A DNA stretch of 64,000 nt from Monarcha castaneiventris obscurior (lineage: Eukaryota; Chordata; Aves; Passeriformes; Monarchidae): NCBI GenBank assembly GCA_026261815.1, contig JAMPIT010000174.1, forward strand, positions 13,330,001 to 13,394,000. Reading direction: 5' to 3'. The notes beneath the pieces were generated by a model. That model made no database searches and was not told the origin of the DNA. It saw only the letters and a list, made by a program, of their open reading frames with translations. Positions within the stretch are counted from its first letter, which is position 1. Each line of letters begins with the position of its first letter. This document shows, one piece after another, positions 38,791 to 52,593 of this stretch. Position numbers and translations under genes: made by a program.

Positions 38791-41700
38791 GGAGATCCCA
38801 GGCCTGAGAGGGACAGCAAGCAGATGAGCCAACTACTTCAAGGTGAGCAAGCAGACCCAGGCAGTCTCCACTCAACAGATGTATAAGCTTTCACCAGGCT
38901 TCCCTTGGGCAATGAGTTTTCCATCTCCAAGATAATTTTTTCCTTTTTATTTCTGCTCCTTGTTCTCCTTCTGAACACCAACACCAACTCTGTGCCAAAT
39001 ACCAACCCTTCCTTAAGCACGAGCCAAATGAACTCACTTCTCTTCATGCCTTGGCATGACCTTTCTTTACCAGATGCAAGACAAGGTGATAAATTTGGGT
39101 CTTTTTTTATCATCTGAAAATAAAGGACACAGGAAAACCCTCTACTCTGGGTGCTTCTGAGACGTGTAGAATCCACAAGTTAGAACTACATCAGATATAA
39201 AACAGCTGAGTAGGACAAACTAATTTACCTGCGATGAGGACCTGAGCTGCTAACTTCAGTGGGAAAATTATATCCATGTACTTGAGAAAAATGAGCGAGA
39301 TGGAGCAAATCTTAAGGTAAATACTACAGCATATTTATCTCCAAGGCTCCTCCAACCTGAGTGAACAATTTAGCTCAACATAAACATTTCTGGGCATGTG
39401 CAAGTACATCCAAGAGCTTGTGAATCTCCTTCTGTACAGCCACTTCCTCACTGAGCCACTGCTCTGAACCAGGTTTAACTCCTACAGCCACAGTGTCCAT
39501 GGGGAAAATACGTCCTCAAGAATTCAGTTCCCTACTGCCAAACTGTCTCATCCCCACAGGGCTCCCAGGGGGTTCATGGAGAGGAGGATAAAGGTAATAA
39601 TATTCTACGAGTTGCCAACTTTAATCCTGCGAGGACCTGAACTATGGCCAGATGTAATCATCTGAGGAATCAACTTGGCCCATTTCATTGCATTTCCCCT
39701 CCAGTAGCAGTCCCACAGTGCCATCCTGTCCAATCTGCCACACAAATTCCATTCTAAAAAGCATGTAAGAGGACATCTTCAGTTAGTCTTAGAAGGTCTG
39801 CAAAATGTATACAGAACAAAAGAAATATTTCTGTGAAAACCCATAAAAGAGCATGAAATGAGCACCAAACTGACTTAGATTTAAATATTCTTAACACCAG
39901 TCAATGTGCATTTTTTTCAACACTGCACTGAAAGAAAAATCCTCAACTTACTGGAAGCAAAAGATTTAAATTCAATAATACATCTCAGTTATGTCAGAGC
40001 ACTGACTCTGTGATACACAGAATTCTGTGACTTTAATCCAGGATAGTATTTAACATCAACTTCATCTTAAATAAGGCATTCATTTTCAAACTTCAGAGGA
40101 ATTATTCATGTGCTTAAAAGCAGGCACATGCATGAGCATTTTGCAAACCTTCCACTCCTGTCCCTCTGCTGCTGGTTATCACTTTCCATTAGGTGTAAAA
40201 ATTTTTCATACCAGGCACCAGAAAAATATTAGAAAAGGAATAACACTGTTATTAGGGGGAAGTCTGGGTGATGCTCGCTTGTCTCATCTTGTATCATTTT
40301 TCTGCCCTGTCACCTCCTCTACAGTTTCCTACCAAATGCATTTGCTCCACATTTCCCTTTCTCTTGAGAGATGTTGCTATATGAAAAACACCCATTAGGT
40401 ATTTGGCTTGCAGGGGGCAGGATGTGACCAAGCCATCCCTCATTCCCCGTCACCAGTGACCCCTGTCTGTGTGCTCCTGGTGTGTTCCTCACTCTCTCCA
40501 CGGGGATGGATGAGTCTGGCTCACTTCTGGGCTCAGCTTTTCCCCTTCAGACTTTGGCTTCCTCAGGGGCTGAGTTTTGGGTACAGCCAGAGAGTGAATC
40601 AGTGAAATGAAACTTCAGTGTGGCAGGGAATGTTACCCCAATACAAAGTCTCCTCTACCAATATAAATAGTCCCCAAAAGAAGAGGGATAACAGCTACAC
40701 ATATTGGTCAGTTTTGTGTCAAAACAAGTGATTTGCACTAGAACTTGAACTCATATAATTTTAACCAAAGTGGTCACACTGACAGAAAACATGTTTATAG
40801 CCAGGCCTTTGTTACACTTATATACAATTTTACTTACACTATTACATTACACTAATATATAATACTGCATTTATATGTAATGCTACAAAATTAAGCATTT
40901 TGAAAATGAAGAAAAGGTGTGCTTCTTTTGCCAAACATAATTAATCCTTGTGGGGAAGTAAAAATAAAAATAAATTTATTGACTTTAGGCTTTGCCAAAG
41001 CTGCATTTACTTATATGAAGATTATTACCAGGTTCTGCATTTCACAAATACAAATTTTACTCAGGAGTCTTCTCTGTGGAAAAAAATATTGCAAACCCAA
41101 AACCCACCAGGCCACAGAAAGACTGTGAACTGTTTCCTTCTCCCATTCATTGTTTTTCAGTGGATGTTTTGCTGCCAATATCATTCAGCATTTTATTTGT
41201 TTGCTGACCAGATGGCGGAGTATTTTCAAACAGGAAAAAAAAAAACCACTACCCATAGCAAATAAGACCTTTTTTCTTTATAATTTTTAGCTGAATCTTT
41301 GTCAATACTCAATTTTGGAAATGCTTTATGTTTTTACAAATAGTGCATTTTGAGGGGGAAAAAAAAAAGGACAAAAAAGTGACTGATGACACCTGTAACA
41401 CTAGAGGGACATCATGTTTGGGAGGTTTAGCTGGGGAACTTCTGCCCAACTTGCAACCACTTGTCCCAGGATAGAGCCAGCCCTTTGTGAGCACTTAACT
41501 GCCTTATGTGAAATAACCCTGTTCACTGAGCAAAGCAATATCTTAAATCACAGCCTGACAAGAAAAACATCAAGAAAAATATGTAACAGCGTACACTTAT
41601 GAGCAAGCCTCATCCAGTATTGCCCTCCTGGGCTGACTCCAAGCCCACAGAGTCCATTTCCAGTGCAAGAATAACTAATAAATAAAACCAAGGAGAAACT

Positions 41701-44700
41701 AGCAGCCCAAGGCAGCCTGAGCTAAGCAAACAGTGGTGAAAACACATCTTAGATTTAACCTGGCCATCAGCTACATTCAGCTTCTGGACTCTTTCCTGTG
41801 TCTGTGCTGCTAACTCCAGTTAAAATGATCTCTGGTAGCAAGGTCTAGCCAAGCCCTGCTCAATGCACAATTCTTCTGAAGTCCAGATTTACCCACAGGC
41901 CTAAGGAAGTTTCCTAGGCAGCTACAAATCCAAGTTTGCTATTTGTTAGCATTTCTAGCAGCTAAAGAGTGCCTGGAGCTGCAAAATTCCCTCTTGCATC
42001 CAAGCCAGGCCTGGTGAGGGATGAGCTTGGCGTGACAGCAGTAGGCAGAGCTTTGTCCATAGCCCCATTAAAGCCTTTTCCAGGGACAGGGTAATGTGTT
42101 ATCACAAGGGCTGCATCAGTCAAATCAATCAGCAGTGACTCATCAGCCCACGGACGGGGAAAGGCAGGAGGGAGAGATCAGGGCTTTGCTCAGGTACAGT
42201 TCCTCAGCGTCCCTTGCTACTGATTGTGCCTGCGAGATACGACCCAGTCCAGGACACAAAGAAAGAAATGCATTCATAGCTAGTTTGCCTACCCAGGCAA
42301 TGCAGCCAGCCTGTAACCACGCACGTGGGAAGCCATAAAAAATCATGCAGCTGCCTTTTTGCAGTGGGAAATTAAATACAGACACAAGGTCTAGCCCATC
42401 TGACACATTACAAGCTGATGGTTACAGGCAAGCTTAAATTTGTGTGTCTAGAGAGAGAGACAGACAGACATAGATATATCCTGCATATATAATACAGAAA
42501 TTTACCCTGGCATGAGCCTGATGTTAATTATTCCCTGGGTAGGGGCTCTGCTGTGTGATAATACACCTTTGGTAGGAAGCTGCTACCAGGCAAAGCAATA
42601 AAAACACTTGGCTCACAAACAACTCTCCAGAACTAAGGACCAAGACTGTGCTCCTGCTGCGTTTCCCTTCGAATTCAGCAGTTCAGAAGCAAAGATTCAG
42701 ATCCCTTCTTCAGTGTAATTAGGTCACTGCAGAGACCTAGCTGCACCACTGTGATGTCCCAGCCTTATCAAAACACCCTCAACCCTGCAGCTTACAGAGT
42801 GCTGCAAAGTGACCTTGTAGCTTGTGTAACAGCTAATGTAACTCACAGTGGAGACTGATTCCACTGATGGGTCCTTATTTTACTTCAAGTAACTAAAAGC
42901 AGAGCATTTACCTGGCAAAAGCCAGCATCCCTCTGTAGCCACTGGAAGAAAATGTGCCCATTCAGCAGAAAAATCACTTTGAGGATGGTAAAAATTAATC
43001 TTGAGTGGTGATTGTCTCTGTCTTGACAGCTAGATACTTAGGTCAAGCTAGGTGCCTAACTTGTACAATTGAAAGCAAGGTAAGTTCATTTTAAGGTATG
43101 AAATGCTCGTTCTGCCCTGTGTTACTTCCACACCATCAGGCTCTCATGCTTGGATGATGCATGGATCACTGGAGCAACATCTCTTCAGAATGGTTTTCTG
43201 CTGTCCTGAAGAACTGTAAGGGTGCTAGGTGCCTTCCTAACATATAATATGTACCCAGTTATCATCATCCCATGACAAAACTGCCTCCACTCATCTTTAC
43301 TGCCTGACTGCAGGATTCCTGGGGAGTTCATGCAGAGCTTCTACTGCAGTGTCCCATGCTGTGCCAGCTGCCATGGGCAAATCCATGCCAGGGAGCACAC
43401 TGACAGCTCAGGGACCAGAGCTCCTTGGGTCTCTCCTGTTTAGCAGGCTGGAGACCACCTATGAGAGCAGGTCATTGCCCCAATAATTTATTTTTATTTC
43501 TAGCATGTGTGGTGCCCAATGAGGTGCTATTGGGTCTTCCCATCAGACTATCTACAGTGTGAATGCTAAATTTAAATTATGTCCAAGTTTGTTGATCAAA
43601 TTGTACTTTCAGTAACAGTCACATAAAGCCTCCCAAAACCTTGAGTCAGGCATCATTGCTTCCACCCCATCAAATTCATATAACCCATTTAAGTGCCACA
43701 GGACCTTAAAACACTATGCAACTTAGCTCCACTTCATTTAACTCTACAGATTTTCAAAGTTGACATTTTCAGCTCTTCAATACTGAGGAGCCAACTTAAC
43801 TTCTCTTTTCTCCCACCTTTTTCAATGAAAGCTGTGATACCTGCATGACCACATGAAGAGGCTTTAAAGAAATCTTTTCCTCTTGTTTAGCAAAGCAGTT
43901 CAAGAGATTTGCAGGTCAGTATCACAACGGGCAATACAGCAAACCAGCTGGTTTGTCTGGGGTTTTTTCATTTAAAAGCTGGAACTGCAAAGCAATGGCT
44001 TCTCAGAGGAGCCAGCAAACATTTAAGTAGGGTTAGCTTTAAGTGCCATTAAAAATACTGCAAAACAAAAAGATACCGGAATTGATTGTTCTTGACATTA
44101 TGTCTCCTCTTAGCTGGTGTGAATGGGAGTATGAACATTGATCACAGCTATTTCAGTAGCAGTTCAGGGCTCAGTCTTGAACTATTTGTGATACCTGGTT
44201 GGTGCAGCCCTAAAAGGATGGCTTGAGTCTAACAGGATGTGTTCCTTTGGTGCAGGATAGAGCAACACCTCTGGATCCACTGCCTCTCACTGTGCAGAGG
44301 CTAACACAGAGAACAGTGGGCTTCCAGCGACTAAAAGGAGAATTCAGGGCCCTGGTGTATCCTGTATTCAGCATCAAAACCAGGCATTAATTGACAGTCA
44401 CCCTGTCAGATCTTCTGGAAGCAGAGAGAGTTGGCCTGGGTTCAGCTGTTGCTTGAGCAGCTCTGGGGAGAGCCACTCTCCTACTAATCAGGACACTTGG
44501 CATTCATCACAAGGCAAGACAAGCTGCTCATCAGCAGGTCTGCAGGGCAGGTGCTTGTGACAAAGGTGCAGCATGATAAACTGAATCATCTCCCACTCCA
44601 ATTCTATCGTGCAGGCTTCCCCCAGCATCCCTGAGATGAACATCAGCTCCTAGTCCCTCCATGCAAGCATGAATCCTGCTCTAAAGGAGTCTGGTTAGGG

Positions 44701-47700
44701 CTCCTTGTTCTTTCCTTTCAAGAGAAGTCTGAATTTTTTTAAAATTGGATTAAATAAGAACAAACAAAAGAGAGAAGAAAAGAACTGTCTTGGGAAATCT
44801 TTCTTTTCTTCATTTGCTTCAGGGAACCACAGAGCTGGAGATAAAAAGCAGCTTACCAGAAACAAGCAGCATTTGATCAGCACTGTTGACCTGCCAGCAG
44901 GAGGGAGCCATGGATATAAAAGGCTGGGAAAAATCAGCAGTCATCCATTTCTGCTGTACATCTCTCAAAAGGCACAGCACCACCCCTTGTGTGTATAAAA
45001 CACGACCGGCCTGTGTGAAGATCTTCCTTTAAGAAACTTCAGAGAACAAGCACAAAACCAGAAGGATTTCACACACCACAGGAAACACTGTGGGAAATGA
45101 ACACTTTAAGAGTCAACAGCTCAGGTCTAAATCACCTTTACCCTTCAGTTGGCTGCTAGCAGTCACCACCTTGTGCACTTCAGTTTTTCTGTGACAGTAC
45201 AATTTAGACACTGATTTCTCTGCTATCAAATGTGTCCTGTATTTTAACCAGCCAGCAGCAATTATGCTAATGGCATCTTCAGGTTTTGCACTCCCCATCG
45301 CTCCTCCCTCTGGCTTGGTTATCAAATGCAATGCAATTTTCTGACCATATTCATTACATCAAAAACACCTCTAAGCATGTTCAGGTCAGTTCCAACCTCA
45401 GAGGGAAAGTTCACCCTCTGCCCAAAGCAGGGTTTTTTTCATGAAATTGGATTATAAGATTAGCACTAGTAACCCACATTGGTAATTATCATACAGAAAA
45501 TAGCTCTTTTGACTCAGTCCACCCTACTAACTGTAAGAGGGACAGGGATCTGCCCACACTCATGGACTGGCTCACCTTGTTTACAGGGATATCTTCTCCT
45601 GATGTTCCTGTTCTTGGCAGGGTGAGCATAGCCTTTTAACCAATCCCAAACACCCTGAGCCACTTTCCTGTGGATTATCCCTGGAAAATATTTGTACTTC
45701 TAAGGTGGAACAAAATCTAACCAAATTAAAATTAAGCTACCCAGCATTTTCACCACCGAATAACACAGTTCCTCTCACTTTTTGTAGGCATTTTCCAATA
45801 GTCTTCAAGTATCACCATAAATCACCTCTGTTGTGTGTTGTATTTCTTGACCACAAAACACTACCAGGTAAGAGAGGTTAATCACATATCAAGGGGATGA
45901 GTGATTTGTCTTCTCTTTGTAGCAGTAAAAACTCAATGTCAAAGAAATTTTCCAGTTGGGAATACATCATCATCTGGAATTATTTTTTTTTTTTATTGAA
46001 AACATGTCTTGCAGTCAGCAAATACCTTTCCTCGCAGGGACAGCACTTGCATCTCTTAAGTCAAAGCACAACAGAGAGGAACAATGCAGTTCTTTCACAC
46101 CTTTAACACACAGCTCTGGTTTTCTTCTTCCTACATCAGGAAATACAATCCCCTTGCCATTATCTCAGAGTAAATCCAGGCTAGCTCTATCCCACCAAAA
46201 TTTTATGTTCTAGAAATAAAAGAAGACCAGACTTGTGCCCTTGGTGGGTCCCAAAGCCTCCTGTACCACTTCTATTCCCCCAGAAACTAAACAATGACTG
46301 AGTAATCTCTGCCACTCTCACAGCTAAACCCTCACCCTTTTCTTTTGTTTTGGTTTGGTTTTTTGTTTTTTTTTTTTTTAATTTTTTTCCTTTTGTCAGG
46401 TGAGTTTTCAGCCAAACCAGCGATAGTTCTGACTCAGCACAGTGACAGGATCATCAGCACCCACAGCAGAGCCAGCAGCTCAGCTGCACATGTCGTCCTA
46501 GATCATCTTAAATCAGCTCTGAGCCCACGTCCCAAGTGCACAGCGATTACTGTCTGGCACTCTTTATCAAAGAGGGTATCACAATGCTTGTGAAACAAGG
46601 TCATTATGAGTTTTAGATAATGTTTTGTAATTGAAAGGGTTTTGTTTGTTGGTTTGCTTGCTTTAAAAAATGGCTGTTAAAATAAAAAACAAAAAGGGGG
46701 GTTTATCTATTTCTCTCCTTCAAAACCAGAGGTTTTTGTTTGCAAAAGACTGAAAAGAAAAATGTCCCCACTACCAGCAATCAAAATCTAAACACATTTT
46801 CAGGTCCAGGGTAAGACCTAAGGTATTACCAAGGGGTAGTGAGCAGGACACTCTTTTCCAGGTAGGTGTAAGGCTTAGGGAAGATATGGCCATGCTGGAT
46901 AATAACATGGGACCTCCACAGCAGCCCCTAGAAAAATCTTGGCACCATCTGGGAGACGTTTGGGACCTGTTCCCAAACAATGTTTCTTTCCTATTTCAAG
47001 TATGAGGCATTCAAGGCTACCTTTCTTTTTACCAACCCTTATCTGTTCTTCTCTAATTTATTTTTTTTTCTGCTTAGTTGGTGCTTACCACTTCCTTCAG
47101 CAGGTGTTGACAGCAACCTACCATATGGCACAGCCAAGCCTGCAGTGATGGCATCTCCCAGCTGCCCACAGCCTGAGCCCTGCAGGTCTGTGAGCCCCTG
47201 GCTCTGCCCCACGGTCACTGCAGGCAGTGGGAGCCCTGCCAACATCTGCGCTGAGCACAGGGTCAGGCTCATGGAAAAGGTTCCCTTCAAGTGATTCCAG
47301 CATCTCTGACCCAGGTCATCATCTGGCAGAAAGCAACATACAGGACTGCCAAAGCTTCCCCAACCAACACCTGCTGGAAAATGTGGCCCGGGGGAGGCAG
47401 CTGACAGCCCAAATCCCTGCAAAAACCCATCCTGGCCCCTACCTGGCTGGTAATCCTGACTCCATAATGCATGGATGTGTCAGGAGCCCCAGCACAGCTC
47501 CCATTCTCACTCAACCTCAACCTATGAAGAAAAAGAGAAAATAAAATCATGGCCTTCTTTATAAATGATAAATCTCACCCTGAATGATCCAGGAATGTTT
47601 GATGATGGGAGAAATGCAATCTTGTGTTGGTTTAATGGCTACTACTCTTTTGAGTTTATGGTCTGTTACAGCACTTTCCACTATGACTAATTCTCTTATT

Positions 47701-50700
47701 CTTGAATCATAACAGCCATGCTTCACTATCCAGTTTTTATGCCAGTATCTGTCTTCCTTCTCAGGTTTTCCTTTCTGACACCTCACCAGTCTCTCCTGTG
47801 CTCCCCCCACCTTGGTCTGCTCATGAGCTTTCTGCTGTGGTACCTGTGTGTTAGCATCTGTCTCCTCAGCTTTTGTGCTCATGTTTCCACTCCATCGACT
47901 TTATTGTCAGCAGTTTTGTAGCCTGTTTTTTGCTCCTCTTTCTTCATCTTTATGACCCTTCATCACCATGGAAAATGGAAGCTGTACATTTCTCTTTCCC
48001 CCACAAAGACACAACTCTGTGTAGCAAGAGGTGAAAGAAAAAAACGATCTGTGTAGGAGTCTTTCCACAGCCTCTTCTGCTGACCATGAATTGTTCATAG
48101 ATTAAGTGTCTAGTATCTTTCAAGGTGGCTAGAAATTAGGGAATATAACATTGGATCATCCCAGTAGCTGGTATAGATACCACCTGCTCTGCTGCCAAAA
48201 TAGCAAATGCAGATGCTTCTGAGAAAGGGACAAGGGTACCAATAAGGGACAGCAAGGAAACCAACTAAGAAGAATTCCTTCCTAAATGAGCTAATCCCTT
48301 CAGAGACTTTAAGGCTAACAGAAACTAAAGGAATCTCAGAGATCAAATAGTTCCAGAGGTTGTTTACAGTTACATTTTAAAAAATAGTATTAGCTTTTAA
48401 CAGTAAAAACGTTTAGCCTTTCATGTGCGCAAAAATCCTTTTTATTTCTACCTTATCCTATAGATTTGCGTCTCATTAATTTTCCCTACCCCAAGCATTA
48501 AGGTGTGTTCTTTCTCTTCCTCTGTCAAGTTACTCCCTCCTTACCGAGGCAGCCCCACCCTTCGCTGTGATCACCGTGCGCTCATTACCCAGCTGTAGAA
48601 CAAACACAGCGTTCACGGCTCCTGAGTACTAATGATAGGGCACAAAACCACTCCGACAGGTTTTATTCTTTTTTCTTTTAATCACCCACCCAAACTGCTT
48701 CACCGTCAGCACAGGGGCTGCCTCTACAGAGCCTTCTGCAATGACTCCAAACCTCTTCCCGAGCAGGTACAGTTCAGTGACAACACAAGAGTGTTTCAGA
48801 TACTCAGATTCCTGCCAGCAGACATCCCTGTTACTCCTGCCATGTGTACGTGGTGACAGGCGTTATGTAACACCTTTCCAAGACTGACACATCGCCTCTC
48901 CATCCTCTACATGGAAAGACAGAATTTCACCTTGCTTCCCAGGCTGCTTAGCTCAGTACCTAGTATCCTGATTTAACATACTAATATACTTAAAAAGCTT
49001 CACACTTAGCTTAGACATACTCCATTTTTTAACCTTTTCTCATCATGAAAATGGGCGCTATTTCAACACACCAAATCCACCATACTTGACCAAAGTTCAA
49101 GTTCATGCTTCCCCTTTATTCTGAAGACTTCTTTGCCTTTGCCTTGCAAGTGCTTTGATTGAACTCTTTCATTTTCCAAGAACATTTCTTACATTTTTTG
49201 TCTTTACCGAAAGCATTCTAGCAGACTAATGCAAAAATACATTCCCTTAAAGAAAGCATTTAGCATTACCCTTTAATTTACCTGTCTACTGAAACAGCAG
49301 GTAAATTGTGCAATGTATCAGAATCACATTTATTATCAATGTCAAAGGCATGTGTTTGCTTTCAATCTGCATAATAACTGAGAGTCGAACAGGAGTATGA
49401 AAGAAAACATCTTTGCCAGCAGGATACTCTGTATCTCTCTTTGAAAGCAATTTGGCTAAATGAGAATTAAGAGAAGAGTCACTCAGTTTAGGGGTTTTTT
49501 TATTATTCAACACAGGGAAAGAAAAGATGAAATTAAGAAAAGACCCGTTTAGGCTGAGTATCAAATGTCCTAAAGGCAAAATCTGCTCAGATTTGGGTGA
49601 ATCTCTGAGGGGAAGCTGAAGAAGACCCATTTAGCTGAAAAGTTTAGAAAAAGCACCAAACACTGGAACATAAGATGTAACAACCATTGTACCTGCAGCA
49701 GCAGGGGGACTGGCATGAATATCTCATTATTTCCAACATAACAGCTTAATGTGTATTTAATGGCAGTGAAAAGCATGGGTGTCATCAATTCCACTCCAAG
49801 TCATAATTTATGCAACACATGAAACATTTGCATGAGTACCCTGATCATCATTGTCATAGCAGAAAGCATTCACCAAGCACTTGCTCTTCTACCACTGTCC
49901 TAATTTGAGTTGCCAAGTCACCAGAGGCACAGGGTACAGTAATGGGTCTCCCCAGGTTCTGTACCCCAGAGGTACCCCAGCCATCCAAGCGGAGCCTGCC
50001 TCCATCTCTTGGAGATGCACAAACCACCTTTAAATTTGCTGCTGGCATTGGAGAGCTCAGGGAGAGATCACAATGTGAATGACCATCACAGCCTGGACTG
50101 AACACTGTTATGCCAGAAGCTTATGGCTGTATCGATTTACTCCAAAAACTCACAGGAACATTCATTCAATGAATGTTTGTACCTTTGGTTTGCAGCACAA
50201 ACACATCTCTCCTAAATCCAGTGCACTGAACTACTACAGTCCCTGACAAGCTAAGTCAATGACAAAAAGGTTTCTGGAAAGTGACATTGCTGTACATTAT
50301 TTTACTATCTATGTAATCAGAGCACCAAGGAGCCTCGGGCACAGCCAGAGATCCCACTGCTCCAAATGTTGTGCCAGCACAGAAATCTCACAAACCAGCA
50401 GATATCTGTATTTCTTGTAAGCGAGGGAAGAGAAAAACAAGTTGTCAAGGAAGGAGGGGGGGAAAGCGCTGCTAAAGAAAGATCCCCTGTAGAATGAAAA
50501 TTAACTACCTGCCAGTACATTAAGCCTTGTGCTTCTCAGATCTTTTGGGTATAAAACAAAGGATGTCTACCAAGTCTTTAGAGGACTGCAATGCCCTCTG
50601 ACAGGCTGTGCTTTCTTATGGCACAACTTCATCCCTGCCTGCGTCTGCCCAAACCAGAGTCAATCTCATTTGCAGCTGATGTGATTTTAATGGCAATACA

Positions 50701-51272
50701 CCCAGGTCACTCAAACTGGGCTAAACTGGGGCAAATGGCAAAGTTTTGAGACAAAAGTATTAACTTCTGTCCTTCCCTTTTGTAAAGCAGTTCATCTGCT
50801 ATCCTGGTTCTTTGTAAGCTCCTTTTTTTTCCCCTGTGTCTCCATCCAGACATGTTTGTAATTACATTTCCTGGGACACACTTTCATGGCTGCACACACC
50901 CCAGCACAAGTAACACACAGCTTTTTAACCATGTGAGTGAGGGCTGTCTCTGTTTTAAAGAGTGTTCAAGTCAAGTAAAATAGCATTGTTAGACTCTCTG
51001 AAAAAAGAACAAAAGCACAGATCCAAAGGGGTATGGGAGTGGGGCTCCGGAGAGAATTTGCACACCTAAAGCCCAACACAAGATACTCAAAATACCAGCT
51101 CTACACTTTTGGTATCACTGCCCTGGTTCAGCTCTCACCTTTAACCATCTGAAGAGGTTCATTTTTTTTAAGTGAAGACTTTAGGATGAGAACAGATCTA
51201 AAAGTACCTGTTTTCCTTCACTAGCTGAAAAGGGAGATAAGTAATTTAAAGCAGGTGCATAAATCCCTCTCT
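38791..51272. other. Intronic sequence with A/T tracts only
   Basis: About 12.5 kb of intron 1 without a recognised transposon fragment or exon. AT-rich patches lie near 40815-40885, and a T-rich low-complexity run lies at about 46341-46395. A short GA/GACA microsatellite-like patch occurs near 42452-42470, and a 9-bp palindrome around 50159-50177. Nothing else could be supported. Confidence 0.5.
46341..46395. repeat. T-rich low-complexity tract (GTTTTGGTTTGG then poly-T)
   Basis: A run of T with occasional G covers about 55 bp and includes an uninterrupted T tract of about 15 bases. On the sense strand of the gene it reads as an A-rich tract. It may be a decayed retroposon tail, but no body is visible. 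Confidence 0.85.
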
Positions 51273-51338
51273 CTGAGAATGACTAACATTTAGGAAAAAC
51301 ATGCCCTGAGAATGATCAACATTTAGGAGAAACATGCC
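51273..51338. repeat. Two-copy 33-bp tandem duplication
   Basis: The units at 51273-51305 and 51306-51338 both begin CTGAGAATGA and end AACATGCC. They differ at three bases. They lie in intron 1 about 1.3 kb downstream of the exon 1 donor, just outside the CpG island. It is a recent local duplication with no evident function. Confidence 0.93.
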
Positions 51339-52584
51339 CAAAACAGAAACTGGTTTGCCAGACATCACCTCTCCCTACTGCAAGATTTCCCACGCTAGAC
51401 TAGCACTGAGCTCTGCTACTTGGAAGACAACAAGTAAATTCCATAGGCAAAGGGGGAATATTCCCCGGGTCCAAAATGCCCTCTTTCACCACAGGAAGGA
51501 GACATGGTCTTCTGCACCCCCAGCCGAGGAGGTCCCACACTGCAATAGCCTCCAAGCATGGATCAGGACCCTTCGCCAGCCAAGTGCTCCCACCCGGCTG
51601 CAGTCACCCACCCCCAGCCCACTCTGAGAATGTACAAATCAGTTCTTGCTAAGCGGTGCAACTGCGGGACGTGAAGTGGGGACGCTCTGGTCCCAGAGCA
51701 TCCTCGGATAGGAGGGGGTTAGAAGGAAGGGAACAGACCGCTGTTAACCGACTTACAGGTTTCTGCTTGCCTGAGCAGAACCCTGACCACCTAGACCTGT
51801 TCGGGAAGGTGGTACCCAGCCTCCTCACCTCCACAGCTGGTTTAAAACACAGGAAAGACCCATTTGCTCTTTAACAGCAGCAGAGAGGATTTCCCTGCAT
51901 GTAGGACTGAGGCTGGAAACCCCGGAAAAGAGCTGCATGAAGCCCAGCTCCCTTCCCCGGAAAACCTCAGGGGCCACCCGGGGCTGCGCATCCCTGTCCG
52001 GCCGCCTCAGCCCCGCATCCCGCACGGCCGTGCGGAGCGTCCCTGCTCCGAACACACCGAGTCCCTCCAGGTTCGGGTTCTTACAGCACTAGAGAGCCAG
52101 AAAGTTTCTCTCCCCCTGTGGCACTCACGGCTCAGCCCCGGACACACCGAGCTGACACCGGGAGGGCGGGACAGCTTGACACACCACCCCTCCCTTATTC
52201 TCCACCTTTGCGCTGATTTAACACGGTATTTCGAAAAACAGCGAGGCCGGCCGAGCCCCCTTCGTTTGGAGGGGGACTCTCCTATTTCCATGCACCGAAG
52301 GGAGCAGCGATCACCAGGAGCAAGGGGAGTGGGGAGTGCGGTTCGCGACCGACGGCCAGGGAGCCGCTCTACCCGTGATGCGGGGGGGCTCGGCCGCCCC
52401 AGAGCCCCCGCCCGCACCGCAGCGGAGGGTCCTCCCCGTGGGTCTGACCCCTCTGTCGTCCCACCGACAGCTCTGGGGGAGCCAGCAACACCCCCTGGCT
52501 GGGATGCCACCCTCCTCCCGAGCCGGTGCAATACCCCCCCACCCGCCTTTCGGGATGGGGAAAACCCCAAGAGGAGAAGGAAAA

Positions 52585-52593
52585 TCTCACCTC
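52585..52593 (-). other. ELAPOR2: 5' splice site (donor) of intron 1
   Basis: On the minus strand the sequence reads GCGAAGAG|GTGAGATTTT, a close match to the MAG|GTRAGT consensus. The exon's last base is 52591. It ends exactly after a GAG codon (phase 0), which is the phase needed for exon 2. Confidence 0.9.

Larger units (their letters stand above)
5087..52590 (-). other. ELAPOR2: ELAPOR2 intron 1, 47,504 bp
   Basis: The intron runs from the GTGAGA donor at 52590 to the GCAG acceptor ending at 5087. It occupies about three quarters of the window. It contains CR1 fragments (about 8074-8153, 8173-8350, 8821-8885, 18685-18828, 34475-34805 and 38648-38790; the last four and the 8.1-kb pair are separate entries), an older CR1/L3-like fragment near 12.4 kb, and several simple-sequence tracts. 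I found no convincing additional exon on either strand. Long first introns often hold enhancers, but none can be demonstrated from sequence alone. Confidence 0.88.

Noticed and set aside
51864..52289. Start of the long plus-strand frame in the CpG island as a real protein N-terminus
   Set aside because: It begins with TTG and has no ATG until 52290. Composition is what random GC-rich DNA yields. Kept only as a low-interest antisense observation.
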